Below, piece by piece: positions 34,301-47,700 of a DNA stretch of 55,799 bases. Position 1 is the stretch's first letter, and each line of letters opens with the position of its first letter. The notes under the pieces were generated by a model. That model was not told the origin of the DNA. It ran no database searches and worked only from the letters and a program-made list of their open reading frames with translations. Source of the DNA: Helochares maculicollis (lineage: Eukaryota; Arthropoda; Insecta; Coleoptera; Hydrophilidae); assembly GCA_033557835.1 (NCBI GenBank), contig JAWQRO010000115.1, positions 1 through 55,799 on the forward strand. Direction: 5' to 3'. The position numbers and the translations under genes are program-made.

Positions 34301-37300
34301 TAGGTAGTGATGCTGCACAGTAATTTCTTTTTTTATACTTGTATAATTTAAATATGCAAATCTGGCGAAGCGAAACCCCACTTGTCTTTAAGAACTTTGT
34401 AAATTTTGGGTTTTGTATGCGTAACTGAAATCCTTTAAGATTATAATTATTTTGTGCTGAACTTTTCAAATTATGGAATACATCAAGTCTGTTTTTACGA
34501 CGGTTCTTTGAAGGTTGTTTCTTACTTAGTGGGTTAAATTTTTGTTGTAACTCGTTTAGTAGGTTAGTTATTTTTTTTCGAGATGGAAGGCGTTGACGCT
34601 ATTACTCTAGGGTGGAACGGCTTAGGAGCTCATATAACGCTCTATGTACGCTTATTCACCTGTGAAAATAAACTGGATTGCAAGTACCAGCAGGCTTAAA
34701 ATTTGATGAAGAATAACATTTATGTTTAGAAATCTTTGTTCATGCTAGGAATATTAGAAAAAATTCAACACATGAAAAATATATGTAGCTCTGCACGAAA
34801 ACATATTTTAATATATTCTGATTATTTAGGGTAAACAGTTAAAAAATCGCAAAGGCCTGTTTTCGTGAACAACTTTTATAGTTGTCGACCATAAGTCGAA
34901 ACCTTGAACTTCATGAATAATTTATCAGATTGATCATGATCGTAAATTCTGTAAAATCGTTAAAAAGGGTTTATAATTAAGTGTAGCTAAATATTAAAGA
35001 TTGTTTAAAATTAACCAGTTAAATAAATTTAAAAAAAATCTCTGACTAATCATGATTTTAAACTTTAAAGACGTAAACATCTGAAATAAATTCTACAAAA
35101 TCATATACTTATTGCTTTTAAAATTTCTTCCGGAAATAAAAAATAGCATTAAAAGTAATTGAAACAATTAGCTGTAATATTAATTGTAAAATCCTTTATA
35201 AATAAATCCGAAACAATTCATCCTGAACCAACGCCAGCTTTATTTATAGAATTAATTGTAACAGAAATTGTTGTCTTGAAATAATTGTTCACAGCAGCAA
35301 ATTAAATCTGATGTAATAAATTTAATTAATACTCCCGGTGACATTTTGGTCCCCAAACTTATGTTTTTAGTTTAACTGAAAATCATATCATGTGAAATCC
35401 TTGAAAATACGCAGTAAATTCTGTCTAAATCTACCGGTTAACTCATTAGTACGAATCATAATAAATCCTCGCAAACTGTATATAGAAATGGACCCCAGAA
35501 AATTTTTAATCTTGAAGACCATCAGACAGATAAAAATTCTTTATAATATTATGGGAACTTAGTCCTGACCTTATTTAAAGCTAAAGTCATCTGCTTCAGT
35601 TTTCTGTTAGCAAAATTACATTTCATGATGTCGAGTTAAAAAACATTTGTTAACTATAATACACAATATGTATTTACAGCTACCTTTTTATACAGAATAC
35701 TTTATTTCCCTAAACAGACGCAAGTACTAAGTTGCCAACAAAATAAAAATGGGCTTATCTACTCTAATGGACCAATTACTTTAATAATGCAAAGTTTATA
35801 TGTTAAAAAGAGAAAGCGAAAACTGTTGTAATATGGAAGACATCGATGAAAAACCAATACCATCCAGAACATACTTCACTCACAGAAAATTGACTGTCGT
35901 CATAAAATATAGATGCTCTATATTGATTACAAATGGCAACGAAAAACATGTTCAACCGTAGCCAAAACTTTTTAGTAAATTTCATTATATCGTTGTATGA
36001 GAAACGACGTGCATGTGAGACTGAAAAAATTCTACACAAATCCATACATTTAGTAAAGTTTATATAACATAATTTTTCAAGCTGGCGCAACTTTGTTGTT
36101 TGTTATAAAATATTTACGGTTTTGGTAGAACTACATATATGAGAAGGGAACAACTATTTCAATTTATCTTGGAAAACAATACACAACAGAATTCTAGAGA
36201 GAATTGATGTTCGTCATAACTTCGATCAGCGTCTTAAAGTCGGTCTGTTCTGGTCTAGCCCGCCACATAAGTTCGACTTCAACTTAACTAATTTAACAGA
36301 ATACAAAGAAATCTTTATAACGCAACTTTACGACCCTTTTCCCTTACTATCTCGCTCCTGAATGAACTAAAACCTTCCAATTTACATTTACGTACTGACG
36401 CCACCGACTACTATGCCAACTATCTCATTCTGCAAAGCTCTTCTCTAACTTACGATCAAAACAATATTTGTTAACGAGGCCTCAAAGAAAATGTTATTGC
36501 GCCATAACGAAAACGGCTTTGTAATAACCAAAACTTTGGTTTAGCTATAATAATAAACAATTTTATGTTTTGAAAAGCGTTGTAAAATGTTAATTCCCCA
36601 AACTCGCTTATTAATTTAAATAAAACAACGCAAAGTCTTTGTGCTGGGATTGGAACTAAATTCTCGGACTGAAAATTGTTATGATATGACAATAATTATG
36701 AATTTAACGGTGCGAGGTGAAATTACTTCATTTATATTTAAAATTTCAATCACATTCCACCTCTTTCCCCATTTGGAAGGATTCAAAACTATCATTAGTT
36801 TCCCACATGTTTACCATTATGTTTCAACCACTTACTTAACCTAAATGTACCATTTTCCTTCTAACTGTATTCACAAAGTCTGAAATGAGAACTTAACAAT
36901 TCACTTCGCATTTGAAGATACGAGTCGCATTTTAAAAACATTAATTTTCAAAATTAATTTACATTTCTAAAGTTAATTCGTAATAGTTTTGTGTTTTTTA
37001 ACTATAATGCATTTTCTCCAGCATTTTTCATTTGGAGGCAGTAATTTATTATCTCTAATCTAATATTTCAGGTTGAAATTTTAAAAAATGAGCTGCAGCA
37101 AAAACATGAAAGATACGGTACAGTAGTTGTACAATGAGAAATATTGTAGTTAAATGAGAACAAAGTTTACGACCTACATGTTGGGAGTAAATTTAAATAA
37201 ATGGATGCTAAGGCCATTAATTTATGTTCCAATTAACGTTAATGATGAAATATTTAAAACATCTTTTTCCTTGACACAAGGAAAAACTAATTCGCTACGT

Positions 37301-37590
37301 GAGCGAAAAAAAGTTTTCCCAACTTTTTAATTCATCTTTCAACTAAGTGTTTCTGATATGAAAATTGATATTAATGGCTCCAGTTTTGCTGCTTTTTAAT
37401 ATGCATTTTAAGTAAACCACTTTACGTTGGCTGTTATATTCTTCAATTTTTAATTTTTTAAACCAGTACTTTCGTTGCAGGCTAAATAATGTTTCTACTG
37501 CTGGACATAATGATGGCTTCCTGTTACTACCACAGAAATCTATCGATTCTCGCACCGTATCAAAATCATTTTCGCTCTTAACCCATCCCA
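34301..37590. other. AT-rich non-coding stretch
   Basis: Long A/T-rich DNA with several 67-95 codon minus frames (for example 34188-34469, 35803-36090, 36471-36692), none recognised. A patch at 36180-36470 has a faint reverse-transcriptase/RNase H look, which I rejected. A minus-strand CAG|GTGAAT near 34660 is a weak splice match. Confidence 0.5.
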
Positions 37591-38420
37591 CTGAATCTAT
37601 TAGAGCACCAAGCGGATATCAACAATTATTCATATGTGCCAGAAGGCGCTTCTTAAGCAGGATCAATAAACTGTACACTCTCATAGAAGCCCCAAGTCTA
37701 CAACTTGCACTGGCACAGCATCAGCACCGGCTATGAACAACTCGCGCTCTTTACAGTATATATTTTGCCTGGCAAGTTTGTTGGTCGAACGTCGACTTGA
37801 AGGAAGTTATTAATCACTTAACTGGAGCTAAGAATATGGCGATACTTCTGCTCGTCAGTAGTTTATAAAACAACTGGCAGGTGCAAACAGAAAAGCATAA
37901 AGTGTTTCGCCAGTAATAATGCCGAGGAGGATGGTAAAATTGCAAGGCGGACAGAGCTCGAGGAGATTTCACAAACTTCGGCAAGATATTTTATAGTGTT
38001 ATTACTGGTTTGTCATAATAAAGTATAGTCATAGTGAATTATTTCCGAGACTTAACGAGGCAAGCTCTCCTGTAAGAAACATCTTCTGACAAGGACTCAT
38101 TTTATTACCCATATATTCTTCCAGGTTGATTTATAAGTTACGTACAGATTGAAATTTAGGTCAAAGTGTGAGGAAACAATTATCTCATTAAACTCAATTT
38201 AAATTCTAATCAAACTTGAAGGGAAATGCATCAACTAGAACAATAGCAGCGACAGGGCAATGCTGCAAAAAGTGCGAATTTGGTCCACGTAGCAGTCCTG
38301 CATAAAGTATGTATGTATAATACATAGCAATTTCATTTAAGGATAAATCGAGTATGAACGATGTCGCCCGAGGGTCGCCGAAAGCAGAGGGATGAAGGGG
38401 CGAGGTGCAGATCAATACAC
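37591..38420. other. GC-richer island, unassigned
   Basis: Raised G+C with many purine-rich words (GCCGAGGAGGATGG, GGACAGAGCTCGAGGAG). It includes the palindromic GTCGAACGTCGAC near 37783. No frame is convincing and no splice-bounded exon is evident. It may be regulatory. Confidence 0.2.
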
Positions 38421-40550
38421 CAAGAGAGGCCTACCCGGGTTATATGATACTTTTAATAGGATTAGCAAAATTACAGAGCATCCACAGAGAAAACGTTTAA
38501 TTTAGAAAATATGAGTCGGGAAAATAAGTATTTTTCATTATTTTGCCGTTGAGCTCATATTAGACTTTTATTAAAAACCACAAGTTAACGGAATTAGGCT
38601 ATGTGAAGGAAAAGGAACATATGAAAACTTTGCATGATGTAACGCATTTCCGCGTTTTCTACTTGGAAAAAACCGTTCGTTTCTGACTAGGATTTCGTGT
38701 TATTGGGAATTAGTTCGGCGAAGTCACGTGTTCGGAGAGAAAACACGTGTGTATGCACGAGGTATAAACAGCAATTGATTATTTTCATGGCTTGAATATA
38801 AGAGGAGTGAATTTGAAAAAGTCCAAGCGGTGAAAAAATTAAACAGACGTTTAACAGGATCGTTTTTATGGATTCATTTTGAATCGCCTGAATAAATAAT
38901 TTTATTTTTACTTCTTCATAGCTAAATCGTGCACCATAATGCAAATATTCTGATTAGTTCATTGTGGGTATGCCTGCTGCCTTTAAATTGCTCTTTCTTA
39001 TTGCAGTCATGAACACCGTTAGATTAAGTACATATTTCATTGTTCACCTCCATTACCTGCGGTGGTATAAACCATTTTCGTGGTATAATTGAGGACTTTT
39101 TTACATGTAGAAAAAATAATAAAACTGTATAACAACATGAATCTGTATAACTTCAGATAATGTTACTATTTCTCGAATCTGCAAAAATACATTGACATTA
39201 AATATATTATTCAATGCGTGCCAATTATTTTTTAGAGGCAATCAGATCTTCCTAAATGAAACACTTGATATTATATTTTCATTCACTTATAAAAAAAATC
39301 AATTAAACTCGATTAGAATGTATTCTTCCAACTATATGCCCCAAAAGTAAGTTATTTATGTGTATAAAATTTATTACTATCCTAACTTCTCCTACGTCTT
39401 CCTCATGACCCCTTGCAAAACCAATCTTTAACCATTCCAAGTGATCCAAATCAAAATCATTAGAGCCTCCAAGTCGTTCAACTATACTATTGCCCTTCGT
39501 CTCCAAAAAAGATGCGTTATCTCTCATAACCACATCTATTTCAAGCCTTGACAGTATGATCCAGAATCTTCGCCTTGATTACATGAACGTCATATACCCT
39601 CACACCACCCTGGCACCACTTTTTCTGTGCCAGCCAGTTTGCTCTTTACACACATAAAATTTCAAACAAATTCAATTACCCTTCACTCCAAAAACTCTGG
39701 GAACCGTCTGGGAATTAATTAAAGCAAATCCCTTAGATTTACAAAACCAAATAACGAAAACCAAATGCTATCTAAAACAAAACCCATGAAAGAAATATAT
39801 TTGCCATAAGTCAATACATCGCTTACAATGATGAATTTATTCAGACGTACAACTCAAAAACCGCTGCCTTGTCTAATCTCCTCTAAAAGAAATGAGCTAC
39901 GGAAGTTGTTTTTTAAAAATCCACTGCTAAGGTATGACGGACGGTTTTTTAATCTTTCAAATAATGTTTTCCGAAAATTCGTTTTTAAAGGGTGATAACT
40001 GTTTCATAAAACTGCCTATAATTGAAAAACACTAATTAAATATAAACGAAAATATTTAGGAAGGTGTGATAGGGCTTTTAAGCCGACAAGAACTGTTGAT
40101 GCTACAAATGAGACAAATTATATGCAGGATTTGCCTTAGAATGAAAGAGATACTTGTTTCATCCGTTTTCTAACATTCATCAATTCAAAGTTAGGATAAT
40201 CTTTGAAGTAAAAACTAAGCATATGACATCAATTTATTTTTAATCCAGCATAGATGTTGCCTTGTCTGAAAATTCGTACAACAAATTATTATTCTTTCAC
40301 GCTAATTTGGGTATCATGTTTTTTAAGTTGAACAGACTTTTCAAAATGATTAGCAATGTTTAGATGCAATAGCTTATTTTTGGAGGATGCTATTTAGCTA
40401 CGGCTTTCTATAAAGAAGAATTACAACTTAGTGCATTTAAAATTAAATAATTTGCCACAAAATCAGGAAGTTTTAACTCATAACCTCACATTATTTGAGC
40501 GTTATGTTATCAATTCTGGATGCTTTTGTTAGATGCCCAGTGGTGTCTTT
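38421..40550. other. AT-rich non-coding stretch
   Basis: The minus frame at 39303-39533 is relatively acidic and protein-like (it includes NDFDLDHLEWLKIGF), but I recognise no family and see no clear splice signals beside it. Nothing else stands out. Confidence 0.45.
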
Positions 40551-40580
40551 CTTACCTGAGAACTATGAGAGTTGTCATTT
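40549..40580 (-). other. candidate recursive splice site (moderate)
   Basis: On the minus strand, ACTCTCATAGTTCTCAG is joined directly to GTAAGAAAG; the junction is between 40556 and 40555. The pyrimidine tract is interrupted but present, and the donor is good. It sits about 14.6 kb from the next such site at 25972. Confidence 0.28.
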
Positions 40581-42490
40581 TATATACTGTATGTACACAT
40601 TGCTTATTCATGAAGCCTATGACCGTGAAATGCATTTCTATGCAATTCTTCTCTTAATAGCCAGTCTTTTTTAATCATCTATATTCATTTCATAAGTAGC
40701 GATGACTAATAATTGACTAATAAATAGCTGTTCTTTTACAAACCCTTGCTCAGGATCTACTATTTTTCCTAAGTATTTCAGATTTACTGCTTCTATAGAA
40801 AACATATTTGACTCACAATTTTATTTGCAAGAATTTAAGTTTATGGAGCTAAAAAATATGATCTCTTCTGAAAATCAAGAAAGTAAATGTTTAGATACTG
40901 CATTTGCTTACGGTATCTGTAAATTAAGTTAAAAGGGATAAAATATTGATTATATAGTTTCACCGGTATCTCAAAAGACACGGATAGTAGTATTAAGATA
41001 AATTTATTTAGCTTCCTTTTCATGAATTTGCCGTTGTATATTAATACTCAATACTATTTCGCAAATGATATTGCAGATGATTAAAAGCTACTGAAATCCG
41101 TTTTGTATCAAATTGCAATTTTGATTGGCCAAACATTTGTAAAATAACAATCATTTTGTTATGAAAAATTCGGTAAACTAAAAACAAATATATTCCAAAT
41201 AAGACCGTTTTCACGAAATAATACTTTCAACGATTAGCTTTGATATTTTAAAGTTAAGTCCTGTTTGAACTTGAAGTTCTGAATGTCTTTGATATTGTGC
41301 CATGCAACTCTCAAGCACCATTTACATTTCATACATGCTAATTTAAAAGTAGTGTATATTTGGATCCAGTAAAATAGATATCCCATGTGCTCCAAATTTA
41401 GTGTTTAAGGAAATATAAGTAAATGGGAGATGATCACTGCTGCATTATAGAAATTTCCGTACCTACAATGATTTGAGCTGTCTCTGTTGTTTTGCAAAGT
41501 TACTAATTGTTAACAAAATATACAATTCTTAACTTAAAATCTTAGCAACAGAAGTTTAAAATATAGCGATATATTAGAAGTATTACATATTTCTTTAGCT
41601 TCAGTTTTAGCGGCCAATTTGACTAGAAATAGATGTAGTCTTCGAATATCATGTATTATCCTAGACTTCTTTAATAGATTTTCATCTCAAAGAAAAAAAT
41701 TACATTACTTTACATAAACTGTTGGAATACATGACAATACAGCTAAATCATTACAAGGCTGAGATTCAAATAATCATAGTCAAGTTAAATAGAGACCTTC
41801 TTTTGCCAAACTATCAAAAATTATTTGATCCAAATGTAGCAGATGTACGTTTTACCTAATTTTTGTGGTGATGCTTTAATACAACGATAATTCCAATGTC
41901 GCAATGTTCTAAGACTGAAATTTCTTAATACTAGCACCTTAAACCAGTAACGCAAATAAATAGAGCTTGAAACAAATATTTAAGTAAGTTTTCAGTGATA
42001 ATTAAATAATCCATGAGTGCAGTCAAATTTATATTCAAATTCTTTGAGAATTATGTATGCATTTTCATGTGCCGATATCGTTAAATCATTATTACTATTG
42101 TTAAGACATATTAGGCGTCTAAAACTGTTAACCGTAAATCTTCCTGTAATAATTTGCATTTTCTTGCAATAGTTCATCATTATGTTGCACAAGCAACAAG
42201 CCATAATTTTCAAAAGAATATTCATTTTAAGCTCATATGTGAATTAGCAGAAAGCAGAGTGGTATTGCAAAATACAAGCCTAATGTTAAAACATTCAAGA
42301 TAAGTATTAAATGATTACAAATGCGATTACACGTTAGTAAGCCCACGTGCAGAATAACAGCCTTTATTACCCGGATATTAACACTCCATTAATAAAATAA
42401 GATGTAACAACACACAGGGACGTTGTGAATACACATTAAGTTCGCATTAACGAGAATAAGGTTGCATGGAATGTGTAAAATGCGTACTTG
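40581..42490. other. AT-rich non-coding stretch
   Basis: No recognisable gene, RNA or repeat; chance minus frames at 40841-41023 and 41992-42225. Confidence 0.55.
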
Positions 42491-42720
42491 CCAAACACGT
42501 AGTAAGTAGGTACATATGGGCAGCCCGCAGCCCTCGAAACTGGGTCAGCCCCACGTTAAAGATCCAACGTGAACTCTTTTACATTATGAATCGCTCAACT
42601 GTGCATAGATATTGAATATTAAATAATAAAGGGCATAATTTCCTTTTTGTTCTTTTCAGACACGAAAAGAGTGAGTTTCGTGAGCGTCTACTAACACCAT
42701 TTTATTAGGTACCTCGTCAA
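42491..42720 (+). other. GC-richer patch with a possible 11-nt microexon
   Basis: After a GC-rich segment (about 42518-42570), a strong acceptor TCCTTTTTGTTCTTTTCAG ends at 42659 and a strong donor GTGAGT begins at 42671. This leaves ACACGAAAAGA (42660-42670) as a potential microexon. Such tight pairing of two good signals is unusual, but the lone 11-nt exon cannot be tested for coding. It could also be a pyrimidine tract unrelated to splicing. Confidence 0.22.
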
Positions 42721-44590
42721 GGTTATTACACTTTTATGAAACAGTTTGTCAAAATTATGTACATTTTTTTATTGTGTTACGCGCCCGCCTTTTAATTCCA
42801 CTTGTTTTATTGCCATTTATGGGGAAGGAACAAATGAATTGTTATCACCTAGTCTTAGAAGCTTTATGTTGTTGCTATGCCATAAAATAAAGAGCATTAA
42901 GGAAATGGGTTACTACAATAAAATGGACCTGAAATAGGCTTGAATTAAGCTATAATGCGGGCACTAATATTTTGTAAATGATTTTATTATTCGTTTAGTG
43001 CTATTGAAAGGTCTTCACGTTCGTATGTGTTACATGTGTACGTTCGTTCACTTTGCCCAGCACAGCTTTAACTCGTTTAAACATACTACTGAGCGACTTT
43101 AAATTTCTTTGATAAAATCGCCAATACTATTTTCATTTGTTTTGAATATAATAGTTTTTTTAAATCAACTCGATCTAGAGTCTAAAAAAAGTAATTTCTT
43201 AGCGGTAAGGCTAATACTTTTAAGCAACAAAGTGTATTTTTGCAGGAAAGCAGAAATGTATTACTATTAATAATTAAAATAATATTGTTTACACATGATT
43301 GAGAGGCTGTAAAAGGAGTTATGCAAACTTGGATAAGCAAATCCTTTTGCGAGTAAAGACGAATGGAAGACATTCCTGAATATTACAAATTTTTTAACTT
43401 AACTCCAGTCGGAACGATAATCAAATAAAAAGGCGTAGCACGAAAAGATATACTGAAATTAGCGTTTTCCAAATTCTTCATGCCACTAATAATTTCAGCT
43501 CTCGATAACAATCTTAGACGTTAAAATAAATACAAGTGTACATTTTCCAAATATCTAAAGTTTCTCAGGCAACGGCTCGACACAGCACAGCTAGAAGTTG
43601 AGCCCTGTATTAATTAAGCTGTTTCCAGTATTGATTCATCTCTCATGCTATGTTTCAACAAATTTCATTACAATCTTACACCTTCATGATTTAGGTTTTT
43701 GATGGTAATCATTACAACTTAACACGGGGTTAAACATTTACTACAACTTTCTCTGTCACAAATTTAGATTTAACAATGCCGTGTGGTCATGTCAAGTTTT
43801 CCCTGCCACCCCCATCTCCTCATTTGCTATATTCCACTCTTTTACCACTTCTTTTGTCGCTACCGGTCCCACTGTCCCTTTTGCTCTGGCTTAGTCAGTT
43901 CTGTTATTTTCGTCAAATTATTTGCCTTTAATACATTGATTAGCATAAATGCAATATTCGTTGTTGAATGATTAGAATTGAATTGTTTAAAAAAGGCCAT
44001 AAATTTAGAATAAAGAATAAAATTAGTTGTTTGCGTAAGCTCAAATTTGAGAGCTTATGTACCATAGAAAACCTACTATGACTATTAAATAAAGAACTAG
44101 GAGCCCTTTAGTATACTTATTAGTTTCAAAGAAAAGAAACCTTGTGTGAAATTTTCATGAAATTTATCGTTACATTTAATGACTTCCTAAAAAATCGTAT
44201 GGATAAAAAGTGCTAATATACTATAAACTACTGCTACTGCTCTTACAAAAACTTTCCTTAGAATTGGATAATTGATTAGATATCAAACCTCCAAACTATA
44301 ACAAATAATAAAAAAAAATACTGTAACATGTTTACCATAAAGAATCTTGCCTGACGAACAACACTTTTAAGGTATGTGTTTTCCTCAGCACAAACTATAA
44401 TTAGAAAACAAGGAATTTTCAAAATAAGTAAATATAAAAGGCAATATTCCGTCATCGAAGGGTGTTTCGTTTATTTTAAAAAGCGAGTGAAAATTTCAAT
44501 ATTAACTTTAAATGTTTATGCATTTTGATATTTTAAGCAAAACCTTATATTTTCCAGATTGTTGGCCCAAAAACTTTAAATGTATAACAT
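42721..44590. other. AT-rich non-coding stretch
   Basis: No gene recognised. A short imperfect dyad, GTAAGCTCAAA against TTTGAGAGCTTAT, lies at about 44035-44058. Confidence 0.55.
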
Positions 44591-44960
44591 CGTGTTTTAG
44601 CGTCTACACCACCAGCTGCCACATCGTCATGATATCTTGATTCGCGGTCCTAGAAGCAGCACGCGGCAGGAAAGCACGGTGCCGGGGGCGAATTGTATTT
44701 AAGGAACCTGCTTGAAAAATGCACGCAAAGGCATGTCGTGTTCTCCTGCACCTTCCCATATCTTGAAACTATATTTGTATATTTCGTTTATAACAATGTC
44801 TTTGAACTTAAAAGTTGGCTGGCTTCCATCGATTTTTCCATTCTTCGAGAGCATATGGCGAGTGTATAAACATTTTGTGCAAAACAAACAGAAAATAAAA
44901 AATTTAATCTTGCTGCGATTGACGTCATTTGGCTGCAGACGGTGGAGAATGAAATGAGTT
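44591..44960. promoter_or_regulatory. GC-richer island, possible regulatory element
   Basis: A CG-rich core at about 44640-44695 (CACGCGGCAGG, GTGCCGGGGGCGAATTG) is followed by overlapping 62 and 81 codon frames on both strands, neither recognised. I read it as a candidate enhancer or promoter by composition only. Confidence 0.22.
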
Positions 44961-45109
44961 CTAGTTTACAAAACTTTATATTCGACTACTTAAATATACA
45001 AATTGTCCATTTAGACTTTATTGTTAATTGATTCTTTAGTTTTGCTTTTCAAGTGCAGCTTATTTAATGGGCTTAATATTTATCTTATAATTTACTTTTT
45101 TAATTGCAG

Positions 45110-45221
45110 GCAGATGTCTCAAGATGTTAGTGCAATACATGTACGAGGTCAATTTATATATCATCCGCAATATAGTTATAATTTTCTTTATGTTGGCAGT
45201 AGTATCGTAAAGCGTAGATGA
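45110..45221 (+). other. possible terminal exon ending at a stop, unrecognised (weak)
   Basis: A good acceptor (TTTACTTTTTTAATTGCAG, ending at 45109) precedes 112 nt open to a TGA. The frame reads RQMSQDVSAIHVRGQF and ends in VKRR. No polyadenylation signal was noticed shortly downstream, and no partner exon was found. The strand is opposite to the recursive-splice candidates. It is probably chance. Confidence 0.13.
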
Positions 45222-45379
45222 CGTGTGCGTTCTTGAAGTGTTGCTATGTCTTCATAAGTTAGAACCTGCTAAATTAGTTCCATTGTTGCTAACGTTCCCA
45301 CAACCTTGCTGTTCTGTGCTCTGATTGCACCAAAGGAAAGCAACATTCAGTGACCCGAGTTTTGTGGTCGGAATTTTGT

Positions 45380-45560
45380 CTACACAAGTGTTACGAATGG
45401 CAAAAAAGCCGGATCATCATTTACCGCCAAAAATGCTGAAGGCATTTAGCATGAACGAGACATGATTCAGTTAGACAGTAACTAGAGTAGCTACTGAGGT
45501 AGTGCCAAAAAAGTCATGGTTCTACAAAATCACCCACAACTGACTTGTCTTTTATGATAT
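45380..45560 (+). mobile_element. degraded mariner-family transposase fragment (HTH region), copy 2
   Basis: This segment aligns with copy 1 at 29862-30158 over the same protein region, in the same orientation. CYEW is followed, after loss of about ten codons, by AGSSFTAKNAEGI, then HERDMIQLD, an ATEVV-like helix and, in another frame, SWFYKITHN where copy 1 reads HGCVKEIIHN. Several stops and at least two frame changes are present. No catalytic domain or terminal repeat is visible. It is more decayed than copy 1. Confidence 0.65.
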
Positions 45561-46680
45561 CTCCTATTTGGAATTTGATTTTAATGTTCGTACTTGTACT
45601 CTATACAGAGAGCACAAAGCTAGCCAATACAACCAGATATTTACCAATATATTAAATGTTTGTTTACAAACAATATCACTTAAAAATACGTATCGTTTCA
45701 ATCGTAATAATCTAGTAAAAGTACTAGAGACTATTGAATTGATTTCTAATGAAAATCACACTAGAAAACAACGTGTTTGCATATACGGCTTAACGTTGAT
45801 GAATAATTGCAAATTATGAAATAATACTGCTTCAAAATATAACTCTTTTTAGAAATTGGCGTTCTTTGTATAAAAAGAGGAATAAAAAGATAAATCCTCT
45901 AAAGCATGGGTTACAAAAATTTGAAATAAATATGAAAATGAATGACAAAAAGTTGCTTACGAGGAAATTCACAAACAAAATATTCACAGATTTAAATAGC
46001 AGAATACAGTCCACATAAAACAATTACTAGTGTGAAAATAGTACGCTTCTTCTAGCACATTATTAGTAAAAATCAGCAAACGAATTGCACAGTTAAGTGT
46101 GAAATATAGACACATATAAATTATTATTCTTACAACAAAGTTTCTGCGCAAAAATCAACGTTTCAGGACATACACAATTTTTATAATTCTGTTGTTTTTT
46201 AGCAAAAATCATACAAATTAAAGCATGACTTTATTGTGCAGATGTAAATGAATATGTAATACCTAGTCCAGACTAAACATTATTTTGCTGCAAGTCTACT
46301 AAACATTACAATATTTAGATAAAAGCTTCACTTTATATTACAGTTGTTTCTGACATGTTTCAATTCACTTTCATGCTTTCATTAGTGACATATAATATTC
46401 TGCAATGGGAGGTGTTTGGACTTCCGTATAGTTGCAATCCAAAGAATTAGATTAATGCGACATTATTACGAAAAAACTAATTGATGTGTAGAATTAAACA
46501 CGAGTTCTCTATTCTCAACCAACACCATACCCTCATAATTTTGAATCGATGTTGCATATAAATTATCATGAGGTATGTATTTCGGGAAACTCCAATGATA
46601 ATTTTTTAGTTATTTAATGTCATATGCCACCAAAAAGTAGCATTATATTAAAGTAGAGCAGAAATAGTTGACTAAAATTT
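45561..46680. other. AT-rich non-coding stretch
   Basis: The 83-codon plus frame (45568-45819) directly follows the mariner relic but does not resemble the transposase. Nothing else is recognised. Confidence 0.5.
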
Positions 46681-47700
46681 ACAGTCCTCCGTTCGAATGA
46701 ATAGTGACAAGCATTACGTCACCCATAAATTCGCATTATGTCACATTCCTGCAGTTTTAACCGGGAAATATACACAAGAATGAATAATGCTTTTCGGGTT
46801 AAATTCACATTTCACCAGGGCGGACTGCACTGGCAGTATTCCATGAATTAAATAATAAAAATTATTGCTGAATAGAGATAAATTTGTTCTATTACACTGA
46901 AAATTTCGTTTTGTGCGGCTGGATGCTGTTTAAAACTGAAAATTATTTGCGTTCCATTTGATGTGCGACTACATTTTGTTGAACAAACCGCCAGCACAGC
47001 GCTCGCGCAGAGAACCCTTTCAGCGGCATCAACATATATAATAAACCAAGTTTACTACTATTGATAAGTTATTTAAATTCTAGCAATAAACAAAATAAAA
47101 TTAAGTCAGCATTAGATATTATTTTTATAAATTTTTCATAAAAGTTATGACGATAAATGAGTTTTTGTCTCTTAAGACGATTTATTTCTCCCCAACGGTA
47201 AAAACTTTGCTGCCAATTTAATAACGCACTGAAGTGCCATTTAAAATTTCATGCCTACAAAGGAAATACTTCTAAATTACATCAAGAGGGTGTACGTTTA
47301 TTATTATTGCTGATGATATACACTCATAGAAAGTCTATCGTAAAATCGCGAAGTCTCTATGACTGAAAAGCAGCCCGAAGATTCACCCTCCCTCGTGTTT
47401 ACAAGCTCACGGGAACATTTATGGCGCATCTATAGCAAGTCGTAAAATAAATAAAACTAGCAGGGCTAAATAACAAGAAAATTAATTTCTTCTCCCTGGT
47501 GCATAATGTGACATTGTGCAGGGGCGGGGCGGGCCGTAACTTCCTTTTTCGCCGTTATCCTCCCTCGATTGGCATCAAGGCATGTCGAGGCACGGAAAGA
47601 GAACAACACAAGTCTGAGATGTAACTAAGGTTAGCACTTATCTCCACCAATTCCGTAAGCGAAGCAACTGCTAGATAAATTCTTTAAATAAAACAATGAG
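46681..47700. promoter_or_regulatory. putative cis-regulatory region
   Basis: GC-richer patches at about 46690-46850, 46975-47040 and 47380-47620 alternate with AT-rich DNA. GGGGCGGGGCGGG at 47521-47533 is a strong Sp/KLF-type GC box. TTTATGGC near 47418 and ATTAATTT words are of homeodomain type. There are no credible frames. This is a candidate enhancer cluster. Confidence 0.3.

Noticed and set aside
36180..36480. Faint resemblance to the reverse transcriptase/RNase H join of an LTR retrotransposon (LRTDATDYYANYLILQ near 36385).
   Set aside because: Only one short DA-type motif fits. The flanking frames do not give the expected upstream polymerase or downstream RNase H residues, so chance is more likely.
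2301..37649. Identical 13-mer TGCCAGAAGGCGC at 2301 and 37637.
   Set aside because: Exact 13-mers shared by chance are expected many times in 56 kb, and the flanks do not match.
44035..44058. Imperfect dyad GTAAGCTCAAA/TTTGAGAGCTTAT considered as a terminator or microRNA hairpin.
   Set aside because: Stem is short and bulged with an almost absent loop; bacterial-type terminators are not expected and no known microRNA seed is present.
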